In this document: positions 22,793-35,551 of the stretch, piece after piece
Layout of the letters: each line of letters opens with the position of its first letter
Numbering within the stretch: the first letter of the stretch is position 1
Assembly (NCBI GenBank): GCA_037974665.1
Contig: CM075780.1
Location: 55,221,594 to 55,285,593 of the forward strand
DNA: 64,000 nucleotides
DNA from: Ehretia macrophylla
Lineage: Eukaryota > Streptophyta > Magnoliopsida > Boraginales > Ehretiaceae
Direction of reading: 5' to 3'
The notes under the pieces: model-generated
The model's database searches: none
What the model saw: only the letters and a program-made list of their open reading frames with translations
What the model was told of the DNA's origin: nothing
Program-made: the position numbers and the translations under genes

Positions 22793-25286
22793 CGTGCCTT
22801 ATACCTCGAAATTGAACCATCCGGTTAACACTTAATTTTGAATATCCACTTATAGCCTATAACATTATGATGCGACTGACGAGGGACCAATTCCTACCTC
22901 GAATTTCTGGCTTGAGCATGGAATTCATCAAGCATGGCATTTTTCCATTCAGTTTGCTGCAAGGCGGTAGAGGATGTTTAGTAACAGAGAGAGATAAAAT
23001 GTTTTTGGGGAGGAATATATTATTTTTTGACTTTGTACACATGGGGTGCTTGGTGAAAGTTGTGGTGGTAGGTTGTTGGGCAGAAGTTATTGAAGTCTCG
23101 GGCACAGAAGGTACATCATCGACAGGAGGCGACGTAGTTGAGGGATGTGATGGTATGATAGGACCATCGACATCAATGTTGACAGAAGTAGAGAGGGTTT
23201 GAGGAAAACTGAGGATGACGCTAGGCACAACTATGGTGCTGCCAATGACATCCGATGTGAAGGGAAATGCGGAGTCACATGTTTATGGCTAAGCTCACTT
23301 ATTTGTATTGTGAGAAGAGCTATGACGTAAGGTTGGTAAAGTAGACTCATGAACCCTAGAGGTGTGACCAGATCAATTAGCTAATGTATTAGAGGTAGGA
23401 CGTGATAAACTACTGGAAATGGTTTGAAAGAAAAATTGGGTCTCGACAAAGTGAACATGGCATGAATAATAGAACCTGTGAGACTTAGAGTCATATCATG
23501 TGTAAGTATCATGCGTGGCAGAGTACCCTAGAAAAACACACGTTTAAAACCTCAGTTCTAATTTATTAGTAGTGTAGGGTCAGAGCCACAGATAACAAAG
23601 GCATCCAAACGTACAAAATTTTGAATAATTTGGGGTTTGTTAAATAGTTTATGAAAGGGAGATGCACCTTGAAGAACAGAGGAAGGTAGTCTATTTATTA
23701 AGTAGACTTCCATCTAAAATGCAAATGATCAAAAGATTAAGGGAAGAGCAACACGATGCAAGAGAGATAGGCCACATTCGACAATATGTCAATGTCGCCT
23801 CTCTGTAGTAGCAATATGCTCAGGGGTATAAGGGGGAAACAAGGTGTTGGATTCCATGATGAGCAAAAATATTTTTGAGGCCAAAAAATTTAGTTCCTCC
23901 ATCCAAATAAACAGTAGCAATAGATATATTAAAATGCTTTTCTGCCATTAATTTAAACTAAATAAACACATTAAAAACATCATATTTATGCGATAAGGGA
24001 AATAACCATGAATATTTCGTGAAATGGTCCACAAAAAGAACATAAAAAGAATACCCATTTACAGATCGAACCGGAGATGACCCCAAAACATCTGTAAATA
24101 CTACTTCTAAGGGGCGACTACTAGACAAACTAGACGTGCCAAAAGGCAATTTATGACTTTTGTTAACAAGACACGAAGTACAGTCTAAGACTTAAGAGGA
24201 CAAAGAAAGGGAAACTCTTTCAAAGAAAAGGGAAACACAGCCTTGAGACACCAATGTACGTAAGACTTTGGAACATGGGTGACCTATCCTATTGTGCCAA
24301 GTACAAAATGACGACTTCATGCCAATATTACCCTGTTTTATTGGAGTAGAAACCGCACCACCACTAGGCCACTCATATATATTATTCTTGTTTTGCCCCT
24401 CTGCGAGAAGTGCCCATGTGGACAGATCATTCACACAAAAAGATAGAGGTAAGAATTTTATGGAAGCATTGTTCAAAAGGAAAAATTGATTAACAGAGAT
24501 AAGATTACGTTGCATTGAAGGGACACCCAAAATATTAGATAAATTGAAATTATAGGAAGAACTAGGAAGTGTAAAGTGGCCAATATAGGATATATTCAAA
24601 CCTAAACCATCATCGATAACTACATCATCAAGCCCTTTGTAGGGATGATGATTGGACAAATTATTGATGTCACCAATGTCATGGTGCGAAGTGCCTAAGT
24701 CAAGTAACCTGGCTGAATTCTGAGCTGAAGTAGCGGCATTGACCGTGGGATTACCATATGGAAAAAATAATTTCTTGGCTATGTAACACTGTCGGTAATA
24801 TGGCCCTTTTATCGCAAAATTACCACACAAATGAGGGCTTAGAGTTGAACCCAGCGAAAGTGGACTGACTGCCATTATTGCAATGTTGCCAAAGCTGGAC
24901 GAAGCAGAGGGGTTATGTTTTACAACATTTATCGTAACAGGGGCTAGAGTACCCAAAATGCCATTCAACCTCAATTCCTCACGTTTGATGAATGACTCAT
25001 ATTCAACCAGCTTGTCGTGCAATTCGTCGAGCGTGATAACTGTGTCTCTTGCTCTAATGGCGGCGGCCAACTCTTTGAACGTAGGACCAATGTCGTTTAG
25101 CATGTGGGTAATACAACACTGTTGCAAAATTTGTGAACCCAAAAGTGATAATTCATCAGCGATGTCCCAAATTTGAGCCAAGTAGTCCGCAACGGGTTGG
25201 CTACCACGAGACATCAACGTCAATTGCTCTACCAAGTCCATAATTTGAGAAGATGAAGGGTTAGCATAGTTCTTCGCGAGGCACTT

Positions 25287-28212
25287 TGTAACGCCCCGAT
25301 CCCTCACAAGACTAGAGGCCCCGATTCCATTCCCGAGGTCACGAAAATGAGGAGAAATGGACAAAGTCTCCCCTGTTTATAGGACTATCTGATACCTATA
25401 CACAGGCTATATAACCACAAAATAGCTTCTTCACAATTCCTGTCCTCCGATATCAACACATACAACAAACTCATCAAGGCCATCCGAGCCTTGGAACTCA
25501 ACAAAAGAACACAATCATGCTTGTTAATTAGACAACAAAATAAATCACTGAAGTTATTACATACCAGTTATACCTATCAAATCATTCAAGACTTTAACTT
25601 TGGATTACATTTCTTATAACTAATATATATATAAGGCACGCAGGCCTCGAAAGATATATAATTATCTCAATTGTGCGTAGAAACAAACAACTACAGCTAG
25701 ATCATGTAGAATCCCGAACTTTCTTTACTTCAACTTAAAGGCTTCAAACATGAAATGATTAGAAAAGGGATGAGCATACAACAACACGTATGCCCAGTGA
25801 AGGAGTTTTTGAAAAGGTTTTTGTGCAATGCAGGTAAAGCATAGAAACAATTAACAAGATAAGTGCTCATTCCAGATGATAAATCAAAATAACATATTCG
25901 GAACTATAACTAATTACAAACAATAAAGGATAGACTTTGTAACATATTAACCGTATAGACACAATTAGCAATATGAGTTCAATATAAAATTAACAACTAA
26001 GTGTTACATATCAAAGAAATGAGAATATTCACATAAAGTCAAGTATACAATTTCATGTAAGATCACCTTTAAAGGCAACTCTCCAAGGAACAAGGGCCCA
26101 AGCGAGAGTTACAGTAGTCACATAAACACAATAAACATGGCGAGACTAATGTACAATTAACAATTAAGCATCACATAACAAAGGAAAGAGATTAACCACA
26201 TCAAGTTAAGTATACGATATAACTACAAGATCACAATCCAAGGTAACTCTCCAAAAAACAAAGGCCCAAGCGAGAGTTACACAATAGATATCCATGTAAC
26301 AAGATAGCAACTAAATCGATTAGCACGAGTATCACGTAGTCAAGCTTGACTCAATCATGAGTTAAACTCCGGCACATTCTAGAGATAGCCTCCGACACAT
26401 TCTGGAATTATATTCCGACACATCGTACATTCAGGAGTTATACTCCGGCACATTCAGGAGGCGTACTCTGGCACATTCAGGTGTCTAGCACCGTACATTT
26501 AGGAGGTTTACTCTGGCATAGTCAGGAGATCAAGTATTCAAGTCATAAACATATTCTCACACAAGTCATAGCCATATACCAATCCAAACAAATAGACTTT
26601 ATCAACCCAATCAAAGCTAACACAACTACCATAAAATCAAGTAACCTAGTATACAAGCCCCAATCAACATCACACAATAACCACTTAATGAACATTAGGA
26701 CCATATGATTGAGATACAGGCATTAACCATGAAATAACCACAAGTGCACAAGGGGTCATTATCATGCTTTTCACGAAAACATACCAAAAGCTCATATAAT
26801 TCACACATAATCACATGTGTCATTCATAGCCAATATAGTAAAGTTCACATTAGTGACTCAACTAGCAATTCCACATGATTAGATACCACTTAGCAACAAT
26901 AGACATTATCAACTTCACCACTTAGTGACCACAAGCAACAATATCAAATAATAGTCCAACTAAGGCATTTTCTAATTTCTCTAACAGAAGCTTAATTTAA
27001 TCAATTCAGTTACCTATGTTATTGACCTCTAAACTGTCTATTTGTGTGTATAAACGTAGCTCTTTGAGTGTAGATAACTTTAGAATCAAATAGTGCCTAA
27101 TTTCGAGTTCAATTCAGTAAATTACGACCTTTTCTATGCAACTGCGCAAACTGACCAGTAGCAGCGATGTTTAGGACACATTTATAAAATAGCTAGATCG
27201 GAAGGTCAAAACGTTAGAATTAGCCTTAGTACCAGAAATCAACATTTGTTCAAAACTTCCTAATCTAGCTACTGGATAAATTTCGTTAATTTTTGAGCAC
27301 GTTTACTATGTCAAAATGGCTCTAGAAAACAGGGGCAGTGGACTGTCCGAATTTGCACTTTATGCTCTACTTCATTTCTTAGCTACCAACTTGCATCTTA
27401 TGTTAATTCTAGACTTTATTTTAACATATACATCTCTAAATCACTTCATTGAAACCAACCATCAAGCATGTAATCTTCACTCTTGCACTTCAAATAACAA
27501 GACAACAATACAACCAAGTCTACTACCAACACTTAGCAACCATGCAAAAGAGGACTCCCATAACTTGTATCAAGCTAATAATCATTCTTTCAAACATTTA
27601 CAAGCTCTTAGATCAAAGGTCTATTTTATAAACAACATTAAAAGGCATAAACACACAAAATAAATGCAAGAGAAGCATGAATCGCTCACCTAAACATGAA
27701 GAAGAGCATGAAAAATAGCTTGGAACCACTTTTTTTTCTTTCTTTTCTTTTCTCTGTCATGTGTTGTGTGTGTGCAAAATTTTTTTTGTGTGTGTGTAGA
27801 GACCGATGTATAATGTGTGTGTTTTGTGTGTTTGTTTTGTTTTTGAAGAGATTAGTTTGGTAGGATATTTTAATAAAATACTAAATGACCCATTTGCCCT
27901 CTTAACTAAATGCTATTAACTCGTTTGTCATTCTAATTAATTCTCAACTATTTAGTTGCTCTTGTTTCTAGTTTTTACTATTCATGCGATACATATAATA
28001 ATTTTTCTACCCGCCTTCCCAAAATGCTATGCAAGTAATTCAAATTTTCTCATGTCTCCTAAATGACAAGTAACATGGAAAAAATGCAAAACCGAAAAAA
28101 TAAAGCAGTCGAAAAATCATATGAATAGTAGTTATTCCTAAGTATAAGTAAATAAATGCACAAAGTGTATGCAATGAATGGTATATGCATGCTCTAAGTC
28201 TCGGGCGTCACA
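25287..28212 (-). mobile_element. Solo LTR 1 (Gypsy-type, 2.93 kb) inside Copia 1 gag
   Basis: It begins TGTAACGCCCCGATCCCTC and ends TCGGGCGTCACA, with the 5 bp TSD CACTT at 25282-25286 and 28213-28217. No second LTR, primer site or coding domain was found inside. The internal text (CAAGGCCATCCGAGCCTTGG, TGCCCAGTGAAGGAG) recurs in the elements at 40510 and, inverted, 45039. The LTR strand is taken as - because related Gypsy LTRs end in GGGGCGTTACA before the primer site. Confidence 0.85.
26070..26530. repeat. Tandem repeats inside solo LTR 1
   Basis: Two copies of a block with AACTCTCCAA...GGCCCAAGCGAGAGTTACA (about 26080 and 26232) are followed at about 26367-26530 by six or more short imperfect units containing CCGGCACATTCAGGAG. 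Confidence 0.75.
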
Positions 28213-28655
28213 CACTTCCGTGCCTCAAAAGCTATAGAACAAGAACGAACCACAGAGACGACATTTGGACTAAGAGAGCCAAGGATGCCTAGAAAAAGAA
28301 GCTTGTCTTGGCGCATCCAATATATGCGGGATTGGGCTTCATTGAATCCCCAACAGTGATTGTAGCAGCGGGACAAAGGGTAGTACCATCAATGTAACCA
28401 AGGAGGTCGTAACCATAGAGTAGTGCGCCAAATTGGGTCTTCCAAGAGTAGTAGTTGGAAGGTGTCAATTTGAGCAGTAATTTGTTCACAACATTGATCG
28501 CGACCAAGGTAGGCGTAGCAGTGGTGCTATTGCCATCAAAAGAGGGGAGAATGTGAAAGTGATAGAGGTATCTGTGGCCATAGGGAAAAAGAAAAAAAAC
28601 AGTAGACCAGGTCAGAGGATCGTTTTCTCGTGAGAGAGTTTTCCTACTAATACCA

Positions 28656-28851
28656 TATAAAGAGGATAATTAAATAAGGCTGCTTATTATATTCATCATT
28701 GTATGTGCTTTAAATATACAAATACAATTGATAAGATAATCGAGTATATGAATTACAAAAACAAAGCTATCCACAATTCAATTGCATTATTCTAGACTAA
28801 GTCAAAGGTCAGCTGTTAAGAGAACTAGTTAACATGGACTCGTGCCTAATA
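28656..28851 (-). repeat. 5' LTR of Copia 1
   Basis: 196 bp partner of 17371-17566. On the - strand it is followed by TGGTATTAGTAGG (28655-28643), a decayed primer-binding site resembling the initiator-Met tRNA complement. Confidence 0.92.
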
Positions 28852-28856
28852 AGAAA

Positions 28857-29214
28857 AATGTTCGCATAACAAATATAAGGGAGATTGAATTAAGAGTGCA
28901 TAATAGTAGCATCAAAAACCTGCATTCATGAAATAAAGGCAAAATGATTAGATATATAAGCGTTCATCCTCACGAGTAATTGATATACATTCATTTCAGG
29001 AGCCATCTTAAACCATTTTTGTGACCCCACAGTTCAGCAAAAGAAAATTTAATACCCCATTTCTCTATAAATCAAAAAGCATTGCAAAATAAAATGTCTA
29101 CATCTACTGTAAAATAGTTATATGTTAAAGCATTTAATAATTGTTTATCATCTATTAGTCCTAAAATAAGACTTGGAGAATTTTTCAAACAAAATAAATG
29201 TACTAAGAAAGGCT
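28857..29214. other. Spacer between two retrotransposons
   Basis: AT-rich, with no frame or repeat recognised. Confidence 0.5.
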
Positions 29215-29219
29215 ATAAG

Positions 29220-31186
29220 TGTCACGCCTTTAAATTTGGCAGGGCCGAACTCGGGGACGTGAAATGCGCGACTAAGAAAATCGCTCCTCCTAAGCCCATA
29301 AGGCTCTAATAGGACCAATAATTTACATCTCGCAAAATATAGACCATCAGAGCATCTAAGGCCTTGATAAGTCAATATGACACTTTAAAATATTTAACAA
29401 AAGTCCATGACAACTCAATGCCAATAATCCTCTATAAATTAATAACTAAAAAATAATGGCAATCCCTAAAATTTATTCCATAAGGTGGACTCTAAACCCA
29501 CCAAGCCTGGTTTGCGGACTACCACCAGTCTCTAAACCAAAGGCAATAACATAATGAGCAAAAGAAGCTCAGTAAGGAGGACACCTTAAGTAATAACTCA
29601 AAGTAGTCACAATTATGAAATTAAAATTAATATATTACATGAAATGATTAAAAATCTAAAATCATCTAAATAGGCTACTAGGCAGCTAAACAAAGTGAAT
29701 ACATATTCTGATAACATATGGCTCATATTGAAGTAGTAGGAGTATAGTTGTGATAAATACATTATAGCTAACGAAGTACATATAGCTAACGAAGATCACG
29801 ATAGCCTTTTTTCGGCCTCAATCCCACCTACGGGATATCAAATATCGTATAACTCACCCTTCTGACAAAACAAAGCATATGCCTAAAGGCTATTGACGGC
29901 TATATATTTCAACCTGTCATCTGAGTGTCACAGCTAACCAATAACAAAGACAAACGAACAGACTAAGTACATCATAATCACCAAATACCCTAATAACTAA
30001 CATATGATGGTTCATAATCAATATCGATAGGCATAGGCTTCAAAATAATTTTCAAAGTTAATTATGACTGACACAAAAAACAACAAATCGAGCTAACAGG
30101 AATCAATTGAGGTATACGAAAGGGGACTACACTTGCCTTTTATTCTTTGTTTCTTTTCTATCTTTTCCTCTTTCCTCCACTCACGAATATCTTCTTCTCC
30201 TTTCATATTATTCACTTACAGGACCATCTATGTCATATAGCATTGGCATATACAATATTATAGCTAAAATCTGTATACACATGCATGGCTGCTTCTTCAC
30301 AAACCAAAGCACATATGTACACTCTTTCCATGGCTACACATACACACTCGCAAACAGTACATGCACCACACAAACTTACACACCTAGTTACACACATACA
30401 TAATGTCCACAAATTTTCAATTAGAATTAGGATTAATTGAGTCATATTTGACCATCTTTACATACACATGCATATACATATACTAAGTGTTAAACCAAGA
30501 TAAACTCAATGAAACTAATTCTTACTTGAATGGGTTTAAGATGTTGTTGAGGAATTTCTTCTCTGCTTCATTTCTCCCCCCCTCTCTCTCTCGACTTTCT
30601 GCCAGGCCTCGTTTTCCCTTTTTACTGATTTCTTCTCTCTTCTTTTATATTTTCTTTTCCTCCCATTTTTTTTGTCTATCTAGCTAATGATGAATAACTA
30701 TCTCATAAGAAGATATTTTGTTTCTTTTGCTAAATTGCCTATTGATCCATAAGCTAATCTTAATTAAAATAAAACCCCAACTGATAAGTTTATGACTATA
30801 AAATATTATTTCATGTCTCAAGTTATTTTAAATCATATTTAAATCTTTTTCTCTAATTGTACAAATAAGCCTTTAAATGATTTAGTTTAATCTTAGTCAA
30901 TTTTAAATGTGCTTTACATTATCAGGTGCTTAAGAACAATTTTACAGAAATCATTAATCAAATTTTATTCGGACAAGTGAATCTCATTCAAATATTGGTT
31001 TACTTATTTTTAACTCAATTCGGATTCGGGGCTCATACTCTTGTGAGATTAACTCTTTCAATAATTTCTAAATTGTACCTTAAACTCGGATGTACTAAAA
31101 TGCAAATTAACAAACATCATTAGCTAATCTTTCTCTAATTAATTATTAGTTTATATTTTAGCTTGGCCTATGCTAGGGGTATTACA
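29220..31186 (-). repeat. 3' LTR of the Gypsy derivative
   Basis: 1967 bp, aligned throughout with the right LTR except for the MITE and a block of about 110 bp present only on the right (about 32780-32895). That gap has short CATA repeats at its edges, as expected for a deletion here. Confidence 0.9.
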
Positions 31187-31603
31187 TTCTTCCTACCTTA
31201 TAAGAATTTCGTCCTCAAAATTCACAAATACTAATGACAACAAATAGTCTGATTCTAAAATACAATAACACTTCAATGACCATGTGTCATCACCCCCAAT
31301 CCACAAACAATCACAAGATAAAACTGATCAAGCTTAGACTTTAGGATTTATTATAAACCTCCAAATATGATAATCATCATAATTGCAAAAATATATACTA
31401 ACTATATCACAATGGCTCAAACCTTACAGGCTAGACATCATTGGCTTGACTTTCACAATTAATATTCTGAATGAAGGATTATATCACTAGCGTCAACTTG
31501 ACAAAATTATAACTTGTAACATATGCGAAACTAGTTAGCCAAAGCGTAGCTACCCATTCCCTAGGTTCCCGTTGATCGATAAAGCTATTGCTCTGATACC
31601 AAT
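31187..31603 (-). other. Interior of the Gypsy derivative: primer site, residual pol end, purine tract
   Basis: Only 417 bp. The primer-binding site for initiator-Met tRNA is intact. The rest is noncoding apart from the likely last codons of pol beside the purine tract. Confidence 0.85.
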
Positions 31604-33137
31604 TGTCACGCCCCTAAATTCGACAGGGCCAGACTCGGGGACGTGAAATGCACGACTAAGAAAATCGCTCCTCCTAAGCCCATAAGGCTTTAATACCATA
31701 TGACCAATAAATTATATCTCACAAAATATAGACCATCAGAGCATCTAGGGCTTTGATAAGTCAATATGACACTTTAAAGTATTTAACAAAAGTCCATGAC
31801 AACTCAATGCCAATAATCCTCTATAAATTAATAACTAAAAAATAATGGCAATCCCTAAAATTTATTCCATAAGGTGGACTCTAAACCCGCCAAGCCTGGT
31901 ATGCTGACTACCACCAGTCTCTAAAACTAAGGCAATAACATAATGAGCAAAAGAAGCTCAGTAAGGAGGATACCCTAAGTAATAACTCAAGGTAGTCACA
32001 ATTACGAAATTAAAATTAATATATTACATGAAATGATTAAAAATCTAAAATCATCTAAATAGCCTACTAGACGGCTAAACAAAGCAAATACATTTTCTGA
32101 TAACATATAACTCATATTGAAGTAGTAAGAGTATAGCTGTGAAAAATACATTATAGCTAACGAAGTACATATAGCTAATGAAGATCACGATAGCCTTTTG
32201 TCGGCCTCAATCCCACATGCGGGATATCAAATATCAAATAATGCACCCTTCTGACATGACGAAGCATATGCCTAAAGGCTATTGACGGCTATATATTTCA
32301 CCCTACCGTCTGGGTGTCACAGTTAACCAAGAACAAAGACAAATGAACAGACAAAGTACATCACAATCACCAAATACCCGAAATAACTAACATATGATGG
32401 TTCATAATCAATATCGATAGGCATAAGCCTCAAAATAATTTTCAAAGTAATTAAGGCTAACATGAAAACAACAAATCGAGCTAACAAGAATCAATTGAGC
32501 GTTACGAAAGGGGAGTACACTTACCTTTTATTCTTTGTTTCTTTTCATCTTTTCTCCACTCACGAATATCTTCTTCTCTTTTCATATTATTCACTTACAG
32601 GACCATCTATGACATATAGCATTGGCATATATACAATATTATAACTAAAATATGTATACACACGCACGACTGCTTCTTCATAAACCAAAACACATGTGTA
32701 CACTCTTTCCATGGCTACACATGCATACTCGCAAATAGTACATGCACCACACAAACTCATATACCCAATTATACACATACATGCATAGCACACACCAACT
32801 TCATACCCATTTTAGAATTTCAACCTTTTTAGTTATTGAAACTTCTTCATAAATAAAATTATTATCATTGCCTGTATATTCAAAATTCATCATATGTCCA
32901 CAATTTTTCAATTAGAACCAGGATTAATTGAGTCTTATTTGACCATCTTTACATACACATGCATATACATATACTAAGTGTTAAACCATGAAAAACTCAA
33001 CGAAACTAATCCTTACCTGAATCGGTTTAAGATGTTGTTAAGGAATTTCTTCTCTGCTTCCTCTCTCTCTGTTTTGGCTCTCTACCTCTCTTTCCCTTTT
33101 TTTTACTGATTTATTCTCTCTTCTTTTATATTTTCTT

Positions 33138-34141
33138 GGGTGAAGTGCACCAAACTCCCTTGTGGTGAGGTAAAAGTGCATCGGTACCCCCTGTGTTTTA
33201 AAAATTAGCATAAGTAATCCCTGTGTTTTGGTAAAAGTGCAGAGGACCCCTCTGCCGTCCAAAAATCCGTCATATTTAACGAGATTATTCTACACGCGCG
33301 AGTAAGTGAGATTTTTATTAGTTTTTAAAAAATTTGTCATTAAAATAATTAACTAATTGACCAATTTAACCCTTTTAAAAGATTAAAAAAACAAAAACAA
33401 AAAATAACAAAACTTCATCTTCTCCCTCAACCCGTCAACACCCCCTACAACCCCACCCCTACCCCACCCCACCCCCCCACCCCCCACCCCTACCTTAATC
33501 CCCATCCTATAAGAAACTAATCATAAGCCTCACGGAACTGTTGGGCTTGAAAAGTAGAAAATTCACAAACACCATTCACAACATTCTTGATCAGATCCCT
33601 TGTCTGGGTTTGAATTTCTAAACAAGGCTTCCCATTGAAGAGCCTGTTGAAATCTACTCTTAACTTGTTCAATGCTACAAAAATTTCCAACAGCTTCAAG
33701 AGCTTAATTGCTTCTTTCTTATTGTTGTTGTTGTTTTTTTTTTTTTTTGGCTAAGCAACTATCAAATTTTTTGACCAGTCCCAAAAGTAGAGGACTGGAC
33801 TCTTCAAAGATTTCACCATACCATAACATACATCATCATCTCACGAGAGTGAATCTTCTTGTTTTTTTTTTTGTGCGTGTATGTGTGTTTGTGTATTCTT
33901 CTTTTTTTTTTGTTGGCTAAGCAAATTAGCAAAATCCAAATATGATGATAATCTGTGTATTCTTCTTTTTGTTGATGAGGATAATCTGTGGATTATGGCA
34001 GAAAATTATATCATTATGCCCTAAATAAATAAATAAATAAAAAAGATCGAACCAGCTAGTTGGACGGAAAAAAAAAATTTATATCATTGGGGAAGATGGC
34101 TAATTTTAGACATATATATATATATATATAGATATATATAA

Positions 34142-34203
<62 letters not shown>

Positions 34204-34419
34204 GTGTGTCTGTGTGTCTGTGTGTCTGTGTAAATAAACAAAAGGGCAAGGGGCATTTATGTCTTTTCAACGGTTCTGTTAATTAATTGGATGGAAATAT
34301 GCGGAGGGGGCACGTCTACACTTTCACAAAAATACAGGGACTACTTATGCTAATTTTTAAAATACAGGGGACAATGTTGCACTTTCACCTAACCATAGGG
34401 GGGTCTGGTGCAGTTCACC
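33138..34419. mobile_element. Mutator-like MITE inside the LTR
   Basis: A perfect 10 bp TSD, ATATTTTCTT (33128-33137 and 34420-34429), flanks terminal inverted repeats of over 100 bp (GGGTGAAGTGCACC at left, GGTGCAGTTCACC at right, then matching ...TTAGCATAAGTA.TCCCTGT). The empty site is preserved in the left LTR near 30648. No transposase frame was found. It contains C-rich and TA/TG microsatellites. Confidence 0.9.
34109..34231. repeat. (TA)n / (TG)n microsatellite
   Basis: A run of about 50 bp of TA is followed by about 70 bp of TG with TCTG variants. The antisense Thr/His frame over it is a low-complexity artefact. Confidence 0.95.
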
Positions 34420-34967
34420 ATATTTTCTTTTCCTCTCCTTTTTTTTTGTCTCTCTAGTTAAAAATGAATAGTTATCTCATAAAAAGATATTTTGTTTCTT
34501 TTGTTAAATTGCCAATTGCCCCATAAACTAATCTTAATTAAAAAAAAACCCCAACTAATAAGTTTATGACTATAAAATATTAGTTTTATGTCTCAAGCTA
34601 TTTTAAATCGTATTTAAATATCTTTCTCTAATTGTATAGATAAGCCTTAAAAATGATTTAGTTTAATCTTAGTCAATTCAAATGGGCTTTACATTATCAA
34701 GTGCTTAAGAACAATTATAGAGAAATCATTAATCAAATTTTATTCGGACAAGTGAATCTCATTCAAATATTGGTTTACTTACTTCTTAACTCAATTTGAA
34801 TTCAAGGCTCATACACTTGTGAGATTAACTCTTTCGATAATTTTTAAATTGCACCTTAAACTCAGATATACTAAAATGGAAATTAACAAACATCATTAGC
34901 TAAGCTTTCTCTAATTAATTATTAGTTTATATTTTAGCTTGGCCTATGCTAAGGGTATTACAATAAG

Positions 34968-35548
34968 GGTATCTTAATGCAATGAAAAAGCACTGCAATG
35001 CTCATAGCTACCAGCTTTGATTGGGAGGGATTTGATAGACTCTAGGTTGAGTCGATACTCATTTAAGGTCACGTCTATCTAATCCATTTGTTCCCTTGAG
35101 ATTTTATTTGCAAATTAGGTACTCAATTTTACTTTTTGGTAAAACTATTATACATGTAGAAATTGAAACATCCTTGTCTAGTGCCATCAATTTCCTTAAG
35201 TCATTAGTACTGGGATATGTCTGCCAATGTGGTAAGAGATTTCCGAGTGAAGGAACTTTGGAAGATTAATCCACGCACTAGAAAAAGGGCAGAAGAAGAA
35301 GACTCTCGCCTTCTCGGAATAAAAGCAGCCATCCCTGGTTTGATGCAACTATGCAAGGCAAGTTGTTTCTTTCAGTTCTGGAATATTGTTGGTGTAATTT
35401 TTCTCTTTTTTGGTCGTACAGGGAACATTTTCCATCATTTGGATGAAAACCTAACAAAAGGGATCCCTCTCTCACTTTTCAATAATAAGGAGGTCTAAGT
35501 CACATTTATTGATTGTGGAAAGGGTCTCGGTCAAAATTACAAATTCAT
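34968..35548. other. Spacer with one unassigned open frame
   Basis: The + strand frame 35217-35498 begins VVRDFRVKELWKINPRTRKR and has a charged stretch (RAEEEDSRLLGIKAAIPGL) that looks exon-like up to about 35358, where GCAAG|GCAAGT does not give a clean donor. The remainder is Phe-rich and intron-like. I do not recognise it; it may be a fragment of a host gene. Confidence 0.3.
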
Positions 35549-35551
35549 TTA

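Larger units (their letters stand above)
17567..28507 (-). pseudogene. Copia 1 gag-pol, decayed and split by insertions
   Basis: Read on the - strand. Gag starts at 28507 (KLTPSNYYSWKTQF) and rejoins across the solo LTR at KCLAKNYANPSSSQIMDLVE (about 25285). The protease site reads LLDLGTSHH instead of DTGTSHH. The gag-pre-integrase segment has WHNRIGHPCSKVL, and integrase starts near 24149 (DVLGSSPVRSVNGYSFYVLF). The reverse transcriptase has YVNDLL where YVDDLL is expected, removing one catalytic Asp. RNase H lies at 21876-21410 (CSDADSAG, EVEYRSV, HFVRDKV, ADALTK). The last residues (PRSRFTILGSKIGV) resume at 17639, beyond the CACTA element. Stops and frameshifts are numerous. An approximately 110 bp tandem duplication lies inside the RT region. 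Confidence 0.9.
17371..28851 (-). mobile_element. Copia LTR retrotransposon 1, interrupted twice
   Basis: Two 196 bp LTRs (17371-17566 and 28656-28851) are flanked by the 5 bp TSD AGAAA (17366-17370 and 28852-28856). In element orientation the LTR runs from TATTAGGCAC to CTATA or TTATA, a non-TG/CA end. A tRNA-like primer site (TGGTATTAG...) abuts the right LTR. Removing a CACTA element and a solo LTR leaves about 4.78 kb, normal for Copia. By eye the LTRs differ at roughly 15-20 positions, so it is not recent. Confidence 0.93.
29220..34962 (-). mobile_element. Gypsy deletion derivative with about 2 kb LTRs and a 417 bp interior
   Basis: The 5 bp TSD ATAAG lies at 29215-29219 and 34963-34967. 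The left LTR is 29220-31186 (1967 bp) and the right LTR 31604-34962 (3359 bp including a 1282 bp MITE). In element orientation the LTRs run TGTAATACCC to GTGACA. The interior, 31187-31603, has a canonical primer site on the - strand (TGGTATCAGAGCA, 31601-31589), two bases from the LTR. At the other end is a purine-rich tract (AAGGTAGGAAGAA) next to the LTR. Just before it, TTTTGAGGACGAAATTCTTA resembles the very end of Gypsy pol. All gag-pol is missing, so it would depend on a relative for mobility. Confidence 0.92.
31604..34962 (-). repeat. 5' LTR of the Gypsy derivative, containing a MITE
   Basis: About 2.08 kb once the MITE at 33138-34419 is removed. The start TGTCACGCCCCTAAATTCG and the end GCTAAGGGTATTACA mirror the left LTR. 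Confidence 0.9.

Noticed and set aside
26360-26530. CRISPR-like array of short repeats
   Set aside because: Units are degenerate tandem repeats without regular spacers, in plant LTR DNA.
25287-28212. Idea that the TGTRACGCCC inverted ends mark a DNA transposon
   Set aside because: TG...CA ends, 5 bp TSD, long length and Gypsy-like terminal text fit a solo LTR better; the end symmetry is short.
30107-30403. Open frames on both strands in the Gypsy LTR (also 32462-32793)
   Set aside because: They lie in aligned LTR sequence, are low-complexity and have no domain. The two LTR copies do not conserve a protein.
34056-34256. Thr/His-rich - strand frame
   Set aside because: Translation of a TA/TG microsatellite.
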